DNA from: Roseivivax jejudonensis
Lineage (GTDB): Bacteria > Pseudomonadota > Alphaproteobacteria > Rhodobacterales > Rhodobacteraceae
Assembly: GCF_900172265.1 (NCBI RefSeq)
Contig: NZ_FWFK01000001.1
Location: 124,001-188,000 of the forward strand
Reading direction: 5' to 3'
DNA: 64,000 nt
A program made the position numbers and the translations under genes. Under the pieces are notes generated by a model. It saw only the letters and a program-made list of their open reading frames with translations. It was not told the origin of the DNA and searched no databases. Position 1 is the first letter of the stretch, and each line of letters starts with the position of its first letter. This document shows positions 33,454 to 44,636 of this stretch, piece after piece.

Positions 33454-34167
33454 TCAAGCCTCGGCGGCGACGCCGAGGTAACGATTGCGCAGAGCGCGAT
33501 CGTTCAGCAGCGAGTCCGCGTCCGTTTCGAGCGCGATCTCGCCGTTCATCATCACCATGATCCGGTCCGACACCTGCGTCGCGACGTTCAGGTTCTGCTC
33601 GACCAGAAGAAGCCCGACGCCGGAGCGACCGATCTCGCGCAGGACGTCGACCACGTGATCCACGATCACCGGTGCAAGGCCCTCGGTCGGCTCGTCCATC
33701 ACCAGAAGCCGCGGATTGAGAAGCAGTGCGCGCGAGATCGCCAGCATCTGCTGCTCACCGCCCGACAGGGCCCCGCCGCCGTTCCTGCGCCGTTCCGCAA
33801 GGCGCGGGAAAGTGTCGTAGATGCGCTCGATCGTCCATTCGCCGTCGGGTTTGCCCACGAGTTGCAGGTGCTCATCGACGCTGAGCGAGCGGAACACGCG
33901 ACGTCCCTGCGGAACGTAGCCGACGCCGGCGCGCGCGACCTTGTAGGCGCGCTGTCCACTGATGCGGGTGCCGGCGAGGCGGATCTCGCCCCGCGCGGCC
34001 GTGACAAGCCCCATGATCGCCTGGCAGAGTGTCGTCTTGCCCATGCCGTTCCGCCCGACGATGGACAGCGGCTCCGTCCCCGTCTCCAGCGACAGGCCGT
34101 GCAGGACGTGGCTGGAGCCGTAATAGACGTCGAGGTCCTCGACCTTCAGAAGCGGGTCATTTTCCAT
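33454..34167 (-). CDS. Branched-chain-type ABC transporter ATPase (LivF type)
   Basis: A 237-residue ATPase: Walker [11 protein letters not shown], signature LSGGEQQ, Walker [12 protein letters not shown], and the short tail typical of LivF. Paired with the LivG-type gene upstream, which it overlaps by 11 bases. The import substrate is not set by sequence; family members take branched-chain or aromatic amino acids, or aromatic acids. Confidence 0.88.
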   Translation of the reverse strand: MENDPLLKVEDLDVYYGSSHVLHGLSLETGTEPLSIVGRNGMGKTTLCQAIMGLVTAARGEIRLAGTRISGQRAYKVARAGVGYVPQGRRVFRSLSVDEHLQLVGKPDGEWTIERIYDTFPRLAERRRNGGGALSGGEQQMLAISRALLLNPRLLVMDEPTEGLAPVIVDHVVDVLREIGRSGVGLLLVEQNLNVATQVSDRIMVMMNGEIALETDADSLLNDRALRNRYLGVAAEA

Positions 34168-34927
34168 GGCGGCCCATGTAGATGTCCTGGATGTCCTGGT
34201 TGGCCGAGATCTCGGCCGGCGTCCCCTCGGCCAGCAAACGACCGTTGTGCATGACGCTCACGTAGTCGACGGCCTTCAGCGCGATATCGAGGTCGTGCTC
34301 GATCAGGATCAGCGTCAGGTCGCGCGGCAGGTCTGCCAGCATCGCCACGAGCGACTCGCGTTCACGCGTCGACAGGCCGGCAGCCGGTTCGTCCAGCAGA
34401 AGCAGTTTTGGCGGATGCGCCAGCGCCATGCCAAGCTCGAGCTGGCGCTGCTCGCCGTGGCTGAGCTCGCTTGCCAACGTGTCGAGCCGGTCGGTCAGAC
34501 CGACGCGATCGGCCAGCGTATCCGTCTCATGCCGGTCGGGCTGATGTTCGGCGCGGGTCCAGATCGCCAGCCGTGGTCCGGTGGCGCCGCGGACCGCGAC
34601 ATAAAGATTGTCGCGCACGGTCATGCCGCCGAAAACCAATGATTTCTGGTAGGTGCGGCGCACCCCCTCGAGCACGCGTCGCTGCGGGGACAGGCCGGTG
34701 ATGTCTTCGCCGAACAGGCGGATCGAGCCCGCGCTCGGGGGAAGGTCGCCGGCGATCATGTTGAAGAGCGTCGTCTTGCCCGCGCCGTTGGCGCCAAGCA
34801 CCGCCCGACGCTCGCCCGGTGCGACGCGCAGGGTCACGTCATCGACCGCCACGAGCGCGCCGAAGCGGCGGGTGAGGCCCTCTACGACGAGGGCCTCCTC
34901 CTTGGTCATGTCGACCGCCTGCATCAC
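34157..34927 (-). CDS. Branched-chain-type ABC transporter ATPase (LivG type)
   Basis: A 256-residue ATPase: Walker A GANGAGKTTL, signature LSHGEQRQLE and Walker B LLLLDEPAAGLS. The AGLSTRERE and LIEHDLDIALKAVD stretches are the LivG hallmark. The start at 34927 overlaps the binding-protein stop (ATGA); an ATG at 34909 would trim six residues. Confidence 0.88.
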   Translation of the reverse strand: MMQAVDMTKEEALVVEGLTRRFGALVAVDDVTLRVAPGERRAVLGANGAGKTTLFNMIAGDLPPSAGSIRLFGEDITGLSPQRRVLEGVRRTYQKSLVFGGMTVRDNLYVAVRGATGPRLAIWTRAEHQPDRHETDTLADRVGLTDRLDTLASELSHGEQRQLELGMALAHPPKLLLLDEPAAGLSTRERESLVAMLADLPRDLTLILIEHDLDIALKAVDYVSVMHNGRLLAEGTPAEISANQDIQDIYMGRHGK

Positions 34928-36189
34928 GACGGGCAGGACGGGTTATCGCGGGACGGCAGGCCCAGTTCCATGTACGCCTCGCGGTCGAGGCCGAGATACT
35001 GGTCGACGTTCTCGATCCGCTCCAGCGGTTCGAGCGCGAGGCTGCCATCCTCCTGCTCCACGACCTCGTTGATGTAGATCGCGGCGGTCGCCTGCCGATT
35101 CTCGTTGAGGCTCACCGTGCCGGTCGGGCTGGTGAACTCGAGGTTGCTGAGCGCCTCGTTCAGTGCCTCGTGGTCGTTCGACAGATCACCTTCCACCTCC
35201 TGAAGCGCGAGGAGCGCGGCCTTGGTGTTGGTGTAGTAGTTCGACGCGAAGAGCGACGGCGACGGAAGCCCCTCGTCCCCGAAGTAGTCCTGATAGCGCT
35301 GGGTGAATTCCTGCCACGCCTCCAGTTCCGCGTTGTCCGACACCGGACCCGAGGACAGAATTCCGGGCAGAAGCTCGCGCGCCGGGCCCTGCGTCGTCAG
35401 GACCGTCTGGTCGGTCACGTTGGTGCCGCCGACGATGGGGAGCTGACCGCCCATCTGCGCGTATTGCGACAGGAAGTTCACCGCATCGGAACCGCCGAGC
35501 ACGACGTACATGCCGTCGACCTCGCCCGCCTCGAGCGGAAGCTGGGCGATCACCGACGAGTAGTCGTTGTTGCCAACAGGCGTGAAGTACTTGTCCTGCA
35601 CGGTGCCGCCGGCTTCGCAGTACGTCGCCATGAAGCCGAAGATCTGCGCGTAGGGGAAAGAGTAGTCCTCGGACACGATGACGATGTTGTCCCAGCCGCG
35701 CTCGTTCACAACGTATTCGCCCAAGGGCGACGTCCATTGCGCGCCCTCGGTGTTGAAGCGGAAGAAGTTCTCGGCCGGGTCCACCAGTGTGGTCTCGATC
35801 GCCGCCGAGCCGCCATTCAGGAACGTCGTTCCCGGCTGCTCCTTGGCGTATTGCGCGATGCGGATACCTTCCGACCCCGAAAGCGGGCCGACGAGGATGT
35901 CCGCGCCGTCCTGTTCGACCAGCCGGCGCGCGGATTCGAGCGCCACGTCCGGGTTGCCGTCCGACGACGCGGTGATGAACTCGATCGGATGGCCGGCGAT
36001 TTCGCCGCCGAACTCCTCGATCGCGAGCTCGACGCCGCGCAGGCCGTCCTCGCCGGGGCCCGCGAACGGGCCTTCGAGCGTGGCGAGCCCGCCGATGGTG
36101 ATGGTCTCGGCGTCCTGCGCGAGCGCGGTGGTGCCCATGAGCGCCGCGACCGTGGCCGCCGTGCCGAGCATGAAGCGTTGTGTGGTCAT
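34924..36189 (-). CDS. ABC transporter substrate-binding protein (LivJ/LivK type)
   Basis: A 421-residue periplasmic binding protein. Residues 1-24 are a signal peptide ending TTALAQ. Type I periplasmic-binding-protein segments follow: ITIGGLATLEGPFAGPGEDGLRGVELAI and DILVGPLSGSEG (short pieces). It delivers the substrate to the LivH/LivM permeases encoded upstream. AGGAGG near 36199 suggests the start at 36189; a longer frame extends into the permease and is rejected. Confidence 0.88.
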   Translation of the reverse strand: MTTQRFMLGTAATVAALMGTTALAQDAETITIGGLATLEGPFAGPGEDGLRGVELAIEEFGGEIAGHPIEFITASSDGNPDVALESARRLVEQDGADILVGPLSGSEGIRIAQYAKEQPGTTFLNGGSAAIETTLVDPAENFFRFNTEGAQWTSPLGEYVVNERGWDNIVIVSEDYSFPYAQIFGFMATYCEAGGTVQDKYFTPVGNNDYSSVIAQLPLEAGEVDGMYVVLGGSDAVNFLSQYAQMGGQLPIVGGTNVTDQTVLTTQGPARELLPGILSSGPVSDNAELEAWQEFTQRYQDYFGDEGLPSPSLFASNYYTNTKAALLALQEVEGDLSNDHEALNEALSNLEFTSPTGTVSLNENRQATAAIYINEVVEQEDGSLALEPLERIENVDQYLGLDREAYMELGLPSRDNPSCPS

Positions 36190-36203
36190 ATCGGAATACC
36201 TCC

Positions 36204-37205
36204 TCATTTGCCGATATCGTCGGTCTTGGGGGCGCCGCCGCGGTCGCGGCGTGCCCATCCGGTCCCCCGCGTCCATGCGCGGCGGACAAGGCCCGTGAGC
36301 CCGTCGGGCGAGAACAGCACGATGGCCAGGAAAACGAGGCCGATCAGTGTGTTGAATCGTTCGCGGGCGATGAAATCGATGGCGAAGTTGTCGACGATCG
36401 TGAACACGAAGGCGCCGACATAGGCTCCCGCCGGGTGGCCGATCCCGCCAAGGACGCCGGCCATCAGCACGTCGATTACCGGGTTCAGCGCGACCGAGCC
36501 GGGCGAGATCGAGGCGTTGAGCCAGACGTTCAGAATGCCGCCGATCCCGGCGATGAACCCCGCCAGCCCGAACGCCAGAACCCTCAGGAGCGGCACGTTG
36601 AAGCCGAGCGCGCGCAGCCGGTCGGGTTCGTCGCGCACGCCCTGCAGCGCGAGGCCGAAGGGTGTGCGCACCACGTGGCGGACGCCCAGGTAGCAGGACG
36701 CGGCGAGCACGACGCTCATGTAGTAGAATGGCAGGTTCGCGCCGAGGTCGAGACCGAGGATCACCGGCGGCTCGACATTGTTGAAGCCGGTGAACCCGTT
36801 GAAGATGTCGTAGTTCTGGAGCGTCAGGTAGTAGAAGGCCATCGCCACGGCGAGCGTGATCATCAGCGTGTAGATTCCGCGTGTGCGCACCGCGACGAGG
36901 CCGATCAGAAGCCCGGCGAGCGTGGCGAGCGCCAGTGCCAGCACCAGCGCTACCGGCCACGGCAGCAGAAGCCCCACCCCACCCGTCGGCGCAGTGAAAT
37001 AGGCGGTCGCATAGCCCGCTACGCCCGCCACGGTCATCTGCGCGAGGCTGAGCATGCCGGTATAGGCGGTCAGGAAGACAAGGCTGAGGACGATGGTCCC
37101 GAAGCCCAGCGTGCGGCCGCCGATCTGCACCAGCCAGAAGCTGTTGACCACGAACGGATAGACCAGCAGCAGGACGATCACCGCGAGAGGGAGGATCCAG
37201 CGCAT
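36204..37205 (-). CDS. Branched-chain-type ABC permease (LivM type)
   Basis: A 333-residue permease with about nine membrane helices. TAYTGMLSLAQMTVAGVAGYATAY and GAYVGAFVFTIVDNFA carry LivM-type cores. Its start overlaps the LivH stop (TGATG). Confidence 0.88.
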   Translation of the reverse strand: MRWILPLAVIVLLLVYPFVVNSFWLVQIGGRTLGFGTIVLSLVFLTAYTGMLSLAQMTVAGVAGYATAYFTAPTGGVGLLLPWPVALVLALALATLAGLLIGLVAVRTRGIYTLMITLAVAMAFYYLTLQNYDIFNGFTGFNNVEPPVILGLDLGANLPFYYMSVVLAASCYLGVRHVVRTPFGLALQGVRDEPDRLRALGFNVPLLRVLAFGLAGFIAGIGGILNVWLNASISPGSVALNPVIDVLMAGVLGGIGHPAGAYVGAFVFTIVDNFAIDFIARERFNTLIGLVFLAIVLFSPDGLTGLVRRAWTRGTGWARRDRGGAPKTDDIGK

Positions 37206-38092
37206 CAGGCGGCCCTCCCCAGAAGGCCCTGCGGCCGCACCGCGAGCACCGCGACCATTATCGCGAAGGTGTAGACGATGCCGTAGGTCGGCGTGTAGGC
37301 GAGCCCGTAGGTTTCGGCCATCGCCACGAGCAGCGCGCCGATCGCCGCCCCTGGGATCGACCCCATGCCGCCCACGATCACCACGATCAGCGACGACAGC
37401 AGGTAGCGCGCGTCCTCACCCGGTGAAACGGACAGGACCGAGCCGCCCACCACGCCGGCCATGCCGGCCAGTCCGGCCCCTATGGCAAAGACGCCGACGA
37501 AGACCAGCGGCACGTTGACGCCCATCGCCTCGAGCATGCGGCGGTCGTCCACGCCGGCGCGGATGAGCATCCCGATACGCGTGCGATTGAGGATCAGCCA
37601 GAGCGCGATGCCGATCACCAGCGCGAAGCCGATCAGCATCAGCCGCGCCATTGCGTAGCGCCCGGCGACGGGCACCGGCACGAATGTCGACACCGCGTCG
37701 GGCAGCGCGATCTGGTAGGCGGAGCCGCCCCATTGCGCCAGCATCAGGTCGGCGGCGACGATGGAGACACCGATCGTCGCCAGAGCCTGTCGCAGATCCT
37801 GTCCCTGCATCCACGACAGGATCGACACCTGCAACGCCGCGCCGGCGGCAGCCACCACGAGACCGGCGGCGAGGATGCCGACGATCCAGCTGCCGGTGGC
37901 CTCCGACACCTCGAAACCGACATAGGCGCCAAGCAGATAGAGCGAGCCGTGCGCCATGTTCACCACGCGCATAAGCCCGAAGATCAGGGAAAAGCCGCTC
38001 GCCACGATGAAGTAGAGCGACGCGAGCGTCAGACCGTTCAGCGTCACGATGGCAAAGAGGCGCCAATTGATGTCGGCCAGCGTCTCGATCAT
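37205..38092 (-). CDS. Branched-chain-type ABC permease (LivH type)
   Basis: A 295-residue permease with about eight helices. LYFIVASGFSLIFGLMRVVNMAHGSLYLLG is the LivH N-terminal core (read in parts), and GVNVPLVFVGVFAIGAGLAGMAG the middle one. It is the first gene of the eight-gene operon. The start at 38092 is chosen because a longer frame adds a basic, hydrophilic tail with no support. Confidence 0.88.
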   Translation of the reverse strand: MIETLADINWRLFAIVTLNGLTLASLYFIVASGFSLIFGLMRVVNMAHGSLYLLGAYVGFEVSEATGSWIVGILAAGLVVAAAGAALQVSILSWMQGQDLRQALATIGVSIVAADLMLAQWGGSAYQIALPDAVSTFVPVPVAGRYAMARLMLIGFALVIGIALWLILNRTRIGMLIRAGVDDRRMLEAMGVNVPLVFVGVFAIGAGLAGMAGVVGGSVLSVSPGEDARYLLSSLIVVIVGGMGSIPGAAIGALLVAMAETYGLAYTPTYGIVYTFAIMVAVLAVRPQGLLGRAA

Positions 38093-38306
38093 GGCCGATC
38101 CGGTCGTGGCGTCTTGGTGCAGCGCATATGCGGCGTCTCCTCCCGGTGGTCTGCGGGCACGACCTCTCCGTCCGGCGACGCGCACCGCGTCGCTGGCCAG
38201 CGCATCCTCGGGGATGCCGCCGATCCGGATTGTCCTCCCGCATCGCGGTGTGGCAGGGCCACGCTCGTCCGCGATGAGTTGAGCATTTCACGCGGAAAGA
38301 CGTTCG

Positions 38307-38334
38307 CTCAACAGGCGGGACGCCTTTTATTGAG
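38307..38334. promoter_or_regulatory. Imperfect inverted repeat in the divergent promoter region
   Basis: CTCAA (38307-38311) and AGGCG (38313-38317) face CGCCT (38321-38325) and TTGAG (38330-38334). It lies between the LivH gene and the short TIM-barrel gene, so it could be the operator of both. Confidence 0.4.
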
Positions 38335-38359
38335 TAAGATTGGGTAACTTTGGTGCGGA

Positions 38360-38995
38360 ATGCGTAGATTCTCCAAATGGCCGATCCACCCCTTCGGCAC
38401 CGCCGCCAACCACCTGCCCGAGGCGATCGTCACCGCGCGCGCCGGCATCCCGGCCATGGAAATGCCGCCAGCCGTCGCGCTGCTGCTGCCGAATGCCGGG
38501 GGCGCCCAGGATGTCCTTGACGATCTCGGCGATGTCGCGCCGCCGGCGCTCGGGCTGTTCCTCGCCGACCCGAACCTGCTGACCGAACGGCTGTCGCGTC
38601 GCATCGCCAGGCACCGCCGGTGGGTCTGCAACTTCCCGAGTGTCGGACAGCACGAGCACGCTTTCAGGCGCTACCTCTCCGAGGTCGATCTCGACCATGC
38701 GCGCGAGATGCGCGTTCTCTCCGATCTCCGCCGCGCCGGTCTGTCCACCATCGCCACGGTATCGACACGCCGCGACGTGGACGTGGCACTCGCCGCACGG
38801 CCAAACGCGCTCCTCGTCGTGCCCCCGGTTCCCGAATTCGCCACCGGAGGAGTCTCTTTGGCGCGCCGGGTCGAGCTGGAGCGTTCGATCGCCAGCCAAA
38901 GCGACGGGCTCCCGATGATCGGGCTGCGCACGGCGGGAGAAGACGCATCCGGCCTCGACGCAGGATTGATGCCCCCGACGGAGCTCAGTCGTTGA
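38360..38995 (+). CDS. Short TIM-barrel relative of PEP-hydrolase family
   Basis: A 211-residue protein. PAVALLLPNAGGAQDVLDDL aligns by eye with PCHAATAMTDAFAAREIL of the fused regulator, and LGLFLADPNLLTERLSRR plus VCNFPSVGQHEHAFRRYL with its GINCWDPD and AVNFPNTTL parts (each piece under 20 residues). So it is a diverged member of the same family, without a clear active site. The start at 38360 has a weak ribosome site. It is divergent from the liv-type operon and its stop overlaps the regulator's stop on the other strand by 11 bases. Confidence 0.6.
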   Translation: MRRFSKWPIHPFGTAANHLPEAIVTARAGIPAMEMPPAVALLLPNAGGAQDVLDDLGDVAPPALGLFLADPNLLTERLSRRIARHRRWVCNFPSVGQHEHAFRRYLSEVDLDHAREMRVLSDLRRAGLSTIATVSTRRDVDVALAARPNALLVVPPVPEFATGGVSLARRVELERSIASQSDGLPMIGLRTAGEDASGLDAGLMPPTELSR

Positions 38996-40712
38996 GCCCG
39001 AGCCGCGCCATTCGGTTGTATAGCGTCTTGCGCGAGATGTGCAGCGCCTCGGCGGTGCGACCGCGGTGGAAGTCGTTGCGCCAGAGCGCCTCTACGATCT
39101 GGCGTTTTTCGAGGTCCGTTGCGGTCTCCGGCTGCGCCTGATCCGCGGTGTTCGCATCCAGAAGCGCTGCGATCTCGGTCCCGCTCACGTCCTCGCTCGC
39201 GCTCCGCGCGACGAGCCCGCCGATGACCCGGTCGAGTTCGGCCTCGTTGCCCGGCCACGGGTGGCGGCGCAGCCGATGAAGGGCGCCCGGACTGAGCTGC
39301 GGCAGATCGGCGGAGCCAAGGCCCGCATCGGCAGCGCGGGCGGCCATGATGTCGGGCAGATCGTCGATGCGTCGCCGTACGGGTGGCATGCGCACTGCCC
39401 AACCGGACAGGAGCCCGACGAGGTCCGGGTGCAGGTCGTCCGGAAAGAGCGGCTCGTCCGCCGCGCGCTCGAACAGGAATATAACCCGCGCCGTGATCCG
39501 CATGCGCCGGCGGCGCCGGGATGTCACGAGCGCGCCGTGCGCGAGGCTGCGCGCCAGTCGCAGCTGCAGCGACGGCAGCGTCCGGTGCATGTCGCGCAGA
39601 ACGATCGTCTCGTTGCCCGGGCTGGTCAGAAGCCCGCTCTCGTAGCCGTCTGCATCGTCGTGCCCGAACAGGCGACGCGACACGCGCGGGCCCGGATCGT
39701 CCCGCCCGTCGATGTGGGGCGCATCCCGCCGTCCGCCGTCGAGCGCGGAGAGGGTCGGCGCGAAGGGCGTGCCCGGCTCCTGCGTGACCGCGATCGCGCG
39801 GCGCGTGCCGGACAGCGCCTCCAGGTGTTCGAGGCATGCGAGCACGGGGCCGGACCGACCGGCGAAGCCGTGACGGCGGCCCCAGCGCAAGAGCGCCTCC
39901 TGCCGCTCGGTGAGCGCGTCCTGACGACGGCCTGCCTGCCGGTACCCCGCGATCCGGTTGGTGACGGATTCCTCGTAGGGCATCCGGTCGAGCGTCGAGC
40001 CTCCGACATAGCCGTCGAGGGTCGCGACCCTCGCCACGTGCCCCAGATCCTCCGCCGACACCACCGGGCCACCTTCCAGCAGGATCTGCGCGCCCGGGTG
40101 GATGCGCCGCACGAGTGCCGCGTAGTCCCGTGCGATCAGGCCGACCTCCTCGAGCGAGGCGCGCTGCGCATGGCCGAGCGAGCCGCCGGCGTTCCATCCG
40201 AAGTTCAGCAGGATCATGTCGATCCCTGCCTCCGCTGCCGCCTGCGCATGTTCGCGCGCCCCGCAATAGTAGAGCGCCCGGTATCCCGCCGACTGCACGC
40301 GCGCCAGCGCCTCGATCTCGCGCCGGAACCCGCGGCCGGCCCGATCGAGGATCTGTCGCATCGCGCGTGGCATCAGGGTGGTGTTGGGGAAATTGACCGC
40401 ACCTGCAAAGCCCTGTTCGGCAACCCGGTCGACAGCGGACTCGGGCGTGAAATCCGGATCCCAGCAATTGATGCCGAGGAGGACGGGCACCGACACACGC
40501 GGGAGGATCTCGCGCGCCGCAAACGCATCGGTCATCGCCGTCGCCGCGTGGCACGGCAGCATGCTCGCGATCGACGGGGCGCCCATGTTCCGCATCCGCG
40601 CGGCATTGACCGCCAGAAGGAGGTCGGCACCTCCGACCTCGGCCGTCTGCGCGGCGATCCCGCTTCCAACGGCGGCGCCAATCAGCAGCCCTTCTGACGT
40701 GTCCTGCGGCAT
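38985..40712 (-). CDS. TIM-barrel domain fused to a degenerate sigma-54-activator core and Fis helix
   Basis: A 575-residue regulator. Residues about 5-255 form a PEP-hydrolase-like TIM barrel (GSGIAAQTAEVGGADLLLAVN, GFAGAVNFPNT, ILLNFGWNAGG). The middle resembles the AAA+ domain of sigma-54 activators: LFGH (348-351), IVLRDMHRTLPSLQLRLARSL (369-390) and HPWPGNEAELDRVI (484-497). But Walker A is absent (AVTQEPGTP near 308-316), the GAFTGA loop is replaced by DDADGYES, and the Walker B DE is RDM. The C-terminus (535-575) is a Fis-type helix-turn-helix (GRTAEALHISRKTLYNRM). It probably binds DNA but cannot activate sigma-54 in the normal way. The start at 40712 has GCAGGA upstream. Confidence 0.72.
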   Translation of the reverse strand: MPQDTSEGLLIGAAVGSGIAAQTAEVGGADLLLAVNAARMRNMGAPSIASMLPCHAATAMTDAFAAREILPRVSVPVLLGINCWDPDFTPESAVDRVAEQGFAGAVNFPNTTLMPRAMRQILDRAGRGFRREIEALARVQSAGYRALYYCGAREHAQAAAEAGIDMILLNFGWNAGGSLGHAQRASLEEVGLIARDYAALVRRIHPGAQILLEGGPVVSAEDLGHVARVATLDGYVGGSTLDRMPYEESVTNRIAGYRQAGRRQDALTERQEALLRWGRRHGFAGRSGPVLACLEHLEALSGTRRAIAVTQEPGTPFAPTLSALDGGRRDAPHIDGRDDPGPRVSRRLFGHDDADGYESGLLTSPGNETIVLRDMHRTLPSLQLRLARSLAHGALVTSRRRRRMRITARVIFLFERAADEPLFPDDLHPDLVGLLSGWAVRMPPVRRRIDDLPDIMAARAADAGLGSADLPQLSPGALHRLRRHPWPGNEAELDRVIGGLVARSASEDVSGTEIAALLDANTADQAQPETATDLEKRQIVEALWRNDFHRGRTAEALHISRKTLYNRMARLGLND

Positions 40713-40836
40713 GCACGGATCCTGCACCGGATCGGGCGGCCGGTCGACCGCCTCGGCCCACGCTCTTCCCGTTGGCGCGCGACGGGCGATGGCCGGGCCG
40801 GACCCTCCCGCCGGCGGTGCAGTGCAATCGAATGCC

Positions 40837-41693
40837 CTAGCGTCCCGCGAAGAACAATCGGTCCGGCGTGTCGACCAGTGCCGTGCGGAACGCGCGCTCC
40901 GACGGGAACCACGCGGCAACGGTGTCGAGCAGCACGGCATCGTCTGGATACGCGTCCGTCGTCTTGGCCATGTTGTGCGGCCAGTTCGTGCCCCAGACGA
41001 TCCGCTCGGGGGCGTGGGCGGCCATGTCGCGAGCGACCTCGGCGACATCGTCGTAGTCGGGCGGGCCGGCGGTGCTGCTCTCGTAGCACGCGGCGAACTT
41101 GAAATAGCAGAAGCCGGTGTCGAGCAGGCGTTTGATCGCCGCCTTTCGCCCCTCGGTCGGGCCATCGAAGATCTTGGCATGGTGATCGAGGATCCACGGC
41201 TGCTTCAACCTGGCGAGGCGCCCCTCTTCCTCCTCGATCCGGCTGCCGTCGAACTGCACGGTCATCAGCCAGCCGCGCGCGCGGGCACGCTCTGCCACCG
41301 CGTCCAGCTGCGACAACGGTACGGCGCCGCCCGGCAGGTCCATGATCCGCGCACCGACCACGCCGGCCGCCGCGAGCCGATCCAGCTCGGCCTCCGACGT
41401 CTCGCCATCGATACAGCCGATGCCGCGCGCCGCCTCTCCCATCTCGGCCAGCGCAGCGAGGAGGTTGCCATGATCCTTCTGCTGGGCGTTACCCTGCGTG
41501 ACCACCACGCGGTCGATGCCGAGCCACGCCATGACCTGTCGGTACTGGTCGGGCGTCGGCAAGTCGCCCGGCGGGTTCGGCGGACCGCCCTCGATCGCCG
41601 GATAGCCCGGCAGGTACATGTGCGTCTGGGTATCGACCACACCGTCTGGCAACCGGGTCCGCGGCGACGCACCGGTGATCTTGCGCACGATGG

Positions 41694-41697
<4 letters not shown>
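40837..41697 (-). CDS. Amidohydrolase, D-galactarolactone isomerase-like
   Basis: A 286-residue amidohydrolase-2 protein. The opening VVDTQTHMYLPGYPA, then LGIDRVVVTQGNAQ, LDHHAKI and VWGTNWPHN carry the barrel histidines and closing loop. It resembles D-galactarolactone isomerases, which shift the 1,4-lactone to the 1,5-lactone for the cycloisomerase gene upstream. Start overlaps the previous stop (ATGA). Confidence 0.75.
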
Positions 41698-43813
<2,116 letters not shown>

Positions 43814-43820
43814 CTATTCC

Positions 43821-44537
43821 CTATCGTCTTATGAGTTCGCGGTAGCGCGACATCGAGTTGCGCAAGTGCGCCTGCATCGCATCACGTGCCGCAGCGGAAT
43901 CGCCCACGGAAACGGCGCTTGCGATCGATTCGTGCTCACCCGCGATCATGTCGATATAAGCGGGATCGCCCCGCTGGTCGCCCCCCGCAAGTGCGGCGCG
44001 CGGAATCATCGACAGGCCCAACACCTCCAGGAACTCGCGGAACCTCGGGTTGTTGGTGGCGTCCGCCACAGCGAGATGGAAGCGCTGGTCGGCCTCTTTG
44101 GTCGACGCCCCGCTTTCCAGACAGCGGCGCATTTCGGCGGCGGCATCGAAGATCGCTTCTTCCTGCAAGGGCGAGCGCCGCTGCGCAGCGAGCGCGGCCG
44201 CCTCCATCTCGACTGCGACGCGCAGTTCCAGCATCTCGACAACCGAAGAAATTCTTTCGTAATCAACGATATGAAACGGCTTTTCCGGCTCCTCCGGACG
44301 CTCCAGAACGAACACGCCGGCGCCCTGACGCGGGGCAACGAGCCCGTCTGCCCGCAATCCGGCGATGGCTTCGCGAACGACCGTGCGCGAGACACCGAAC
44401 CGCTCGGTCAGCCGCGCCTCGGAGGGCAACTTGTCGCCCGGCCGGAACGTACCGTCTGCGATCTCGGCGCCGAGCGCGCCGACAAGTTCAGCCACGAGAT
44501 TGCGCCGCGTCTTGCCCGTTCCCGCGGTCATGTCCAT
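43821..44537 (-). CDS. GntR-family (FadR/FCD) regulator of uronate catabolism
   Basis: A 238-residue repressor. The winged helix (about 10-80) has GDKLPSEARLTERFGVSRTVVREAI and GLVAPRQGAGVFV, and an FCD ligand domain follows (ADQRFHLAVADATNNPRF). It is divergent from the TRAP operon and read toward kdgD. The start is 44537, or 44531 from the second ATG. It likely represses both arms of the uronate pathway. Confidence 0.85.
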   Translation of the reverse strand: MDMTAGTGKTRRNLVAELVGALGAEIADGTFRPGDKLPSEARLTERFGVSRTVVREAIAGLRADGLVAPRQGAGVFVLERPEEPEKPFHIVDYERISSVVEMLELRVAVEMEAAALAAQRRSPLQEEAIFDAAAEMRRCLESGASTKEADQRFHLAVADATNNPRFREFLEVLGLSMIPRAALAGGDQRGDPAYIDMIAGEHESIASAVSVGDSAAARDAMQAHLRNSMSRYRELIRR

Positions 44538-44595
44538 CGTCGTTCTCCCGCTTTGGTTTCAGCGTCATCCTACCTGTTGACAGCTTATGCCACAA

Positions 44596-44608
44596 GTTGT
44601 CATACAAC
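44596..44608. promoter_or_regulatory. GntR operator between regulator and TRAP genes
   Basis: GTTGTCATACAAC is a perfect 5-bp-arm palindrome around CAT; TTGTCATACAA is the FCD-type consensus of uronate repressors. It lies 28 bases before the TRAP binding-protein start. Confidence 0.6.
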
Positions 44609-44636
44609 CTGCATCGAAAGCGGAGGAGACAGCGAC

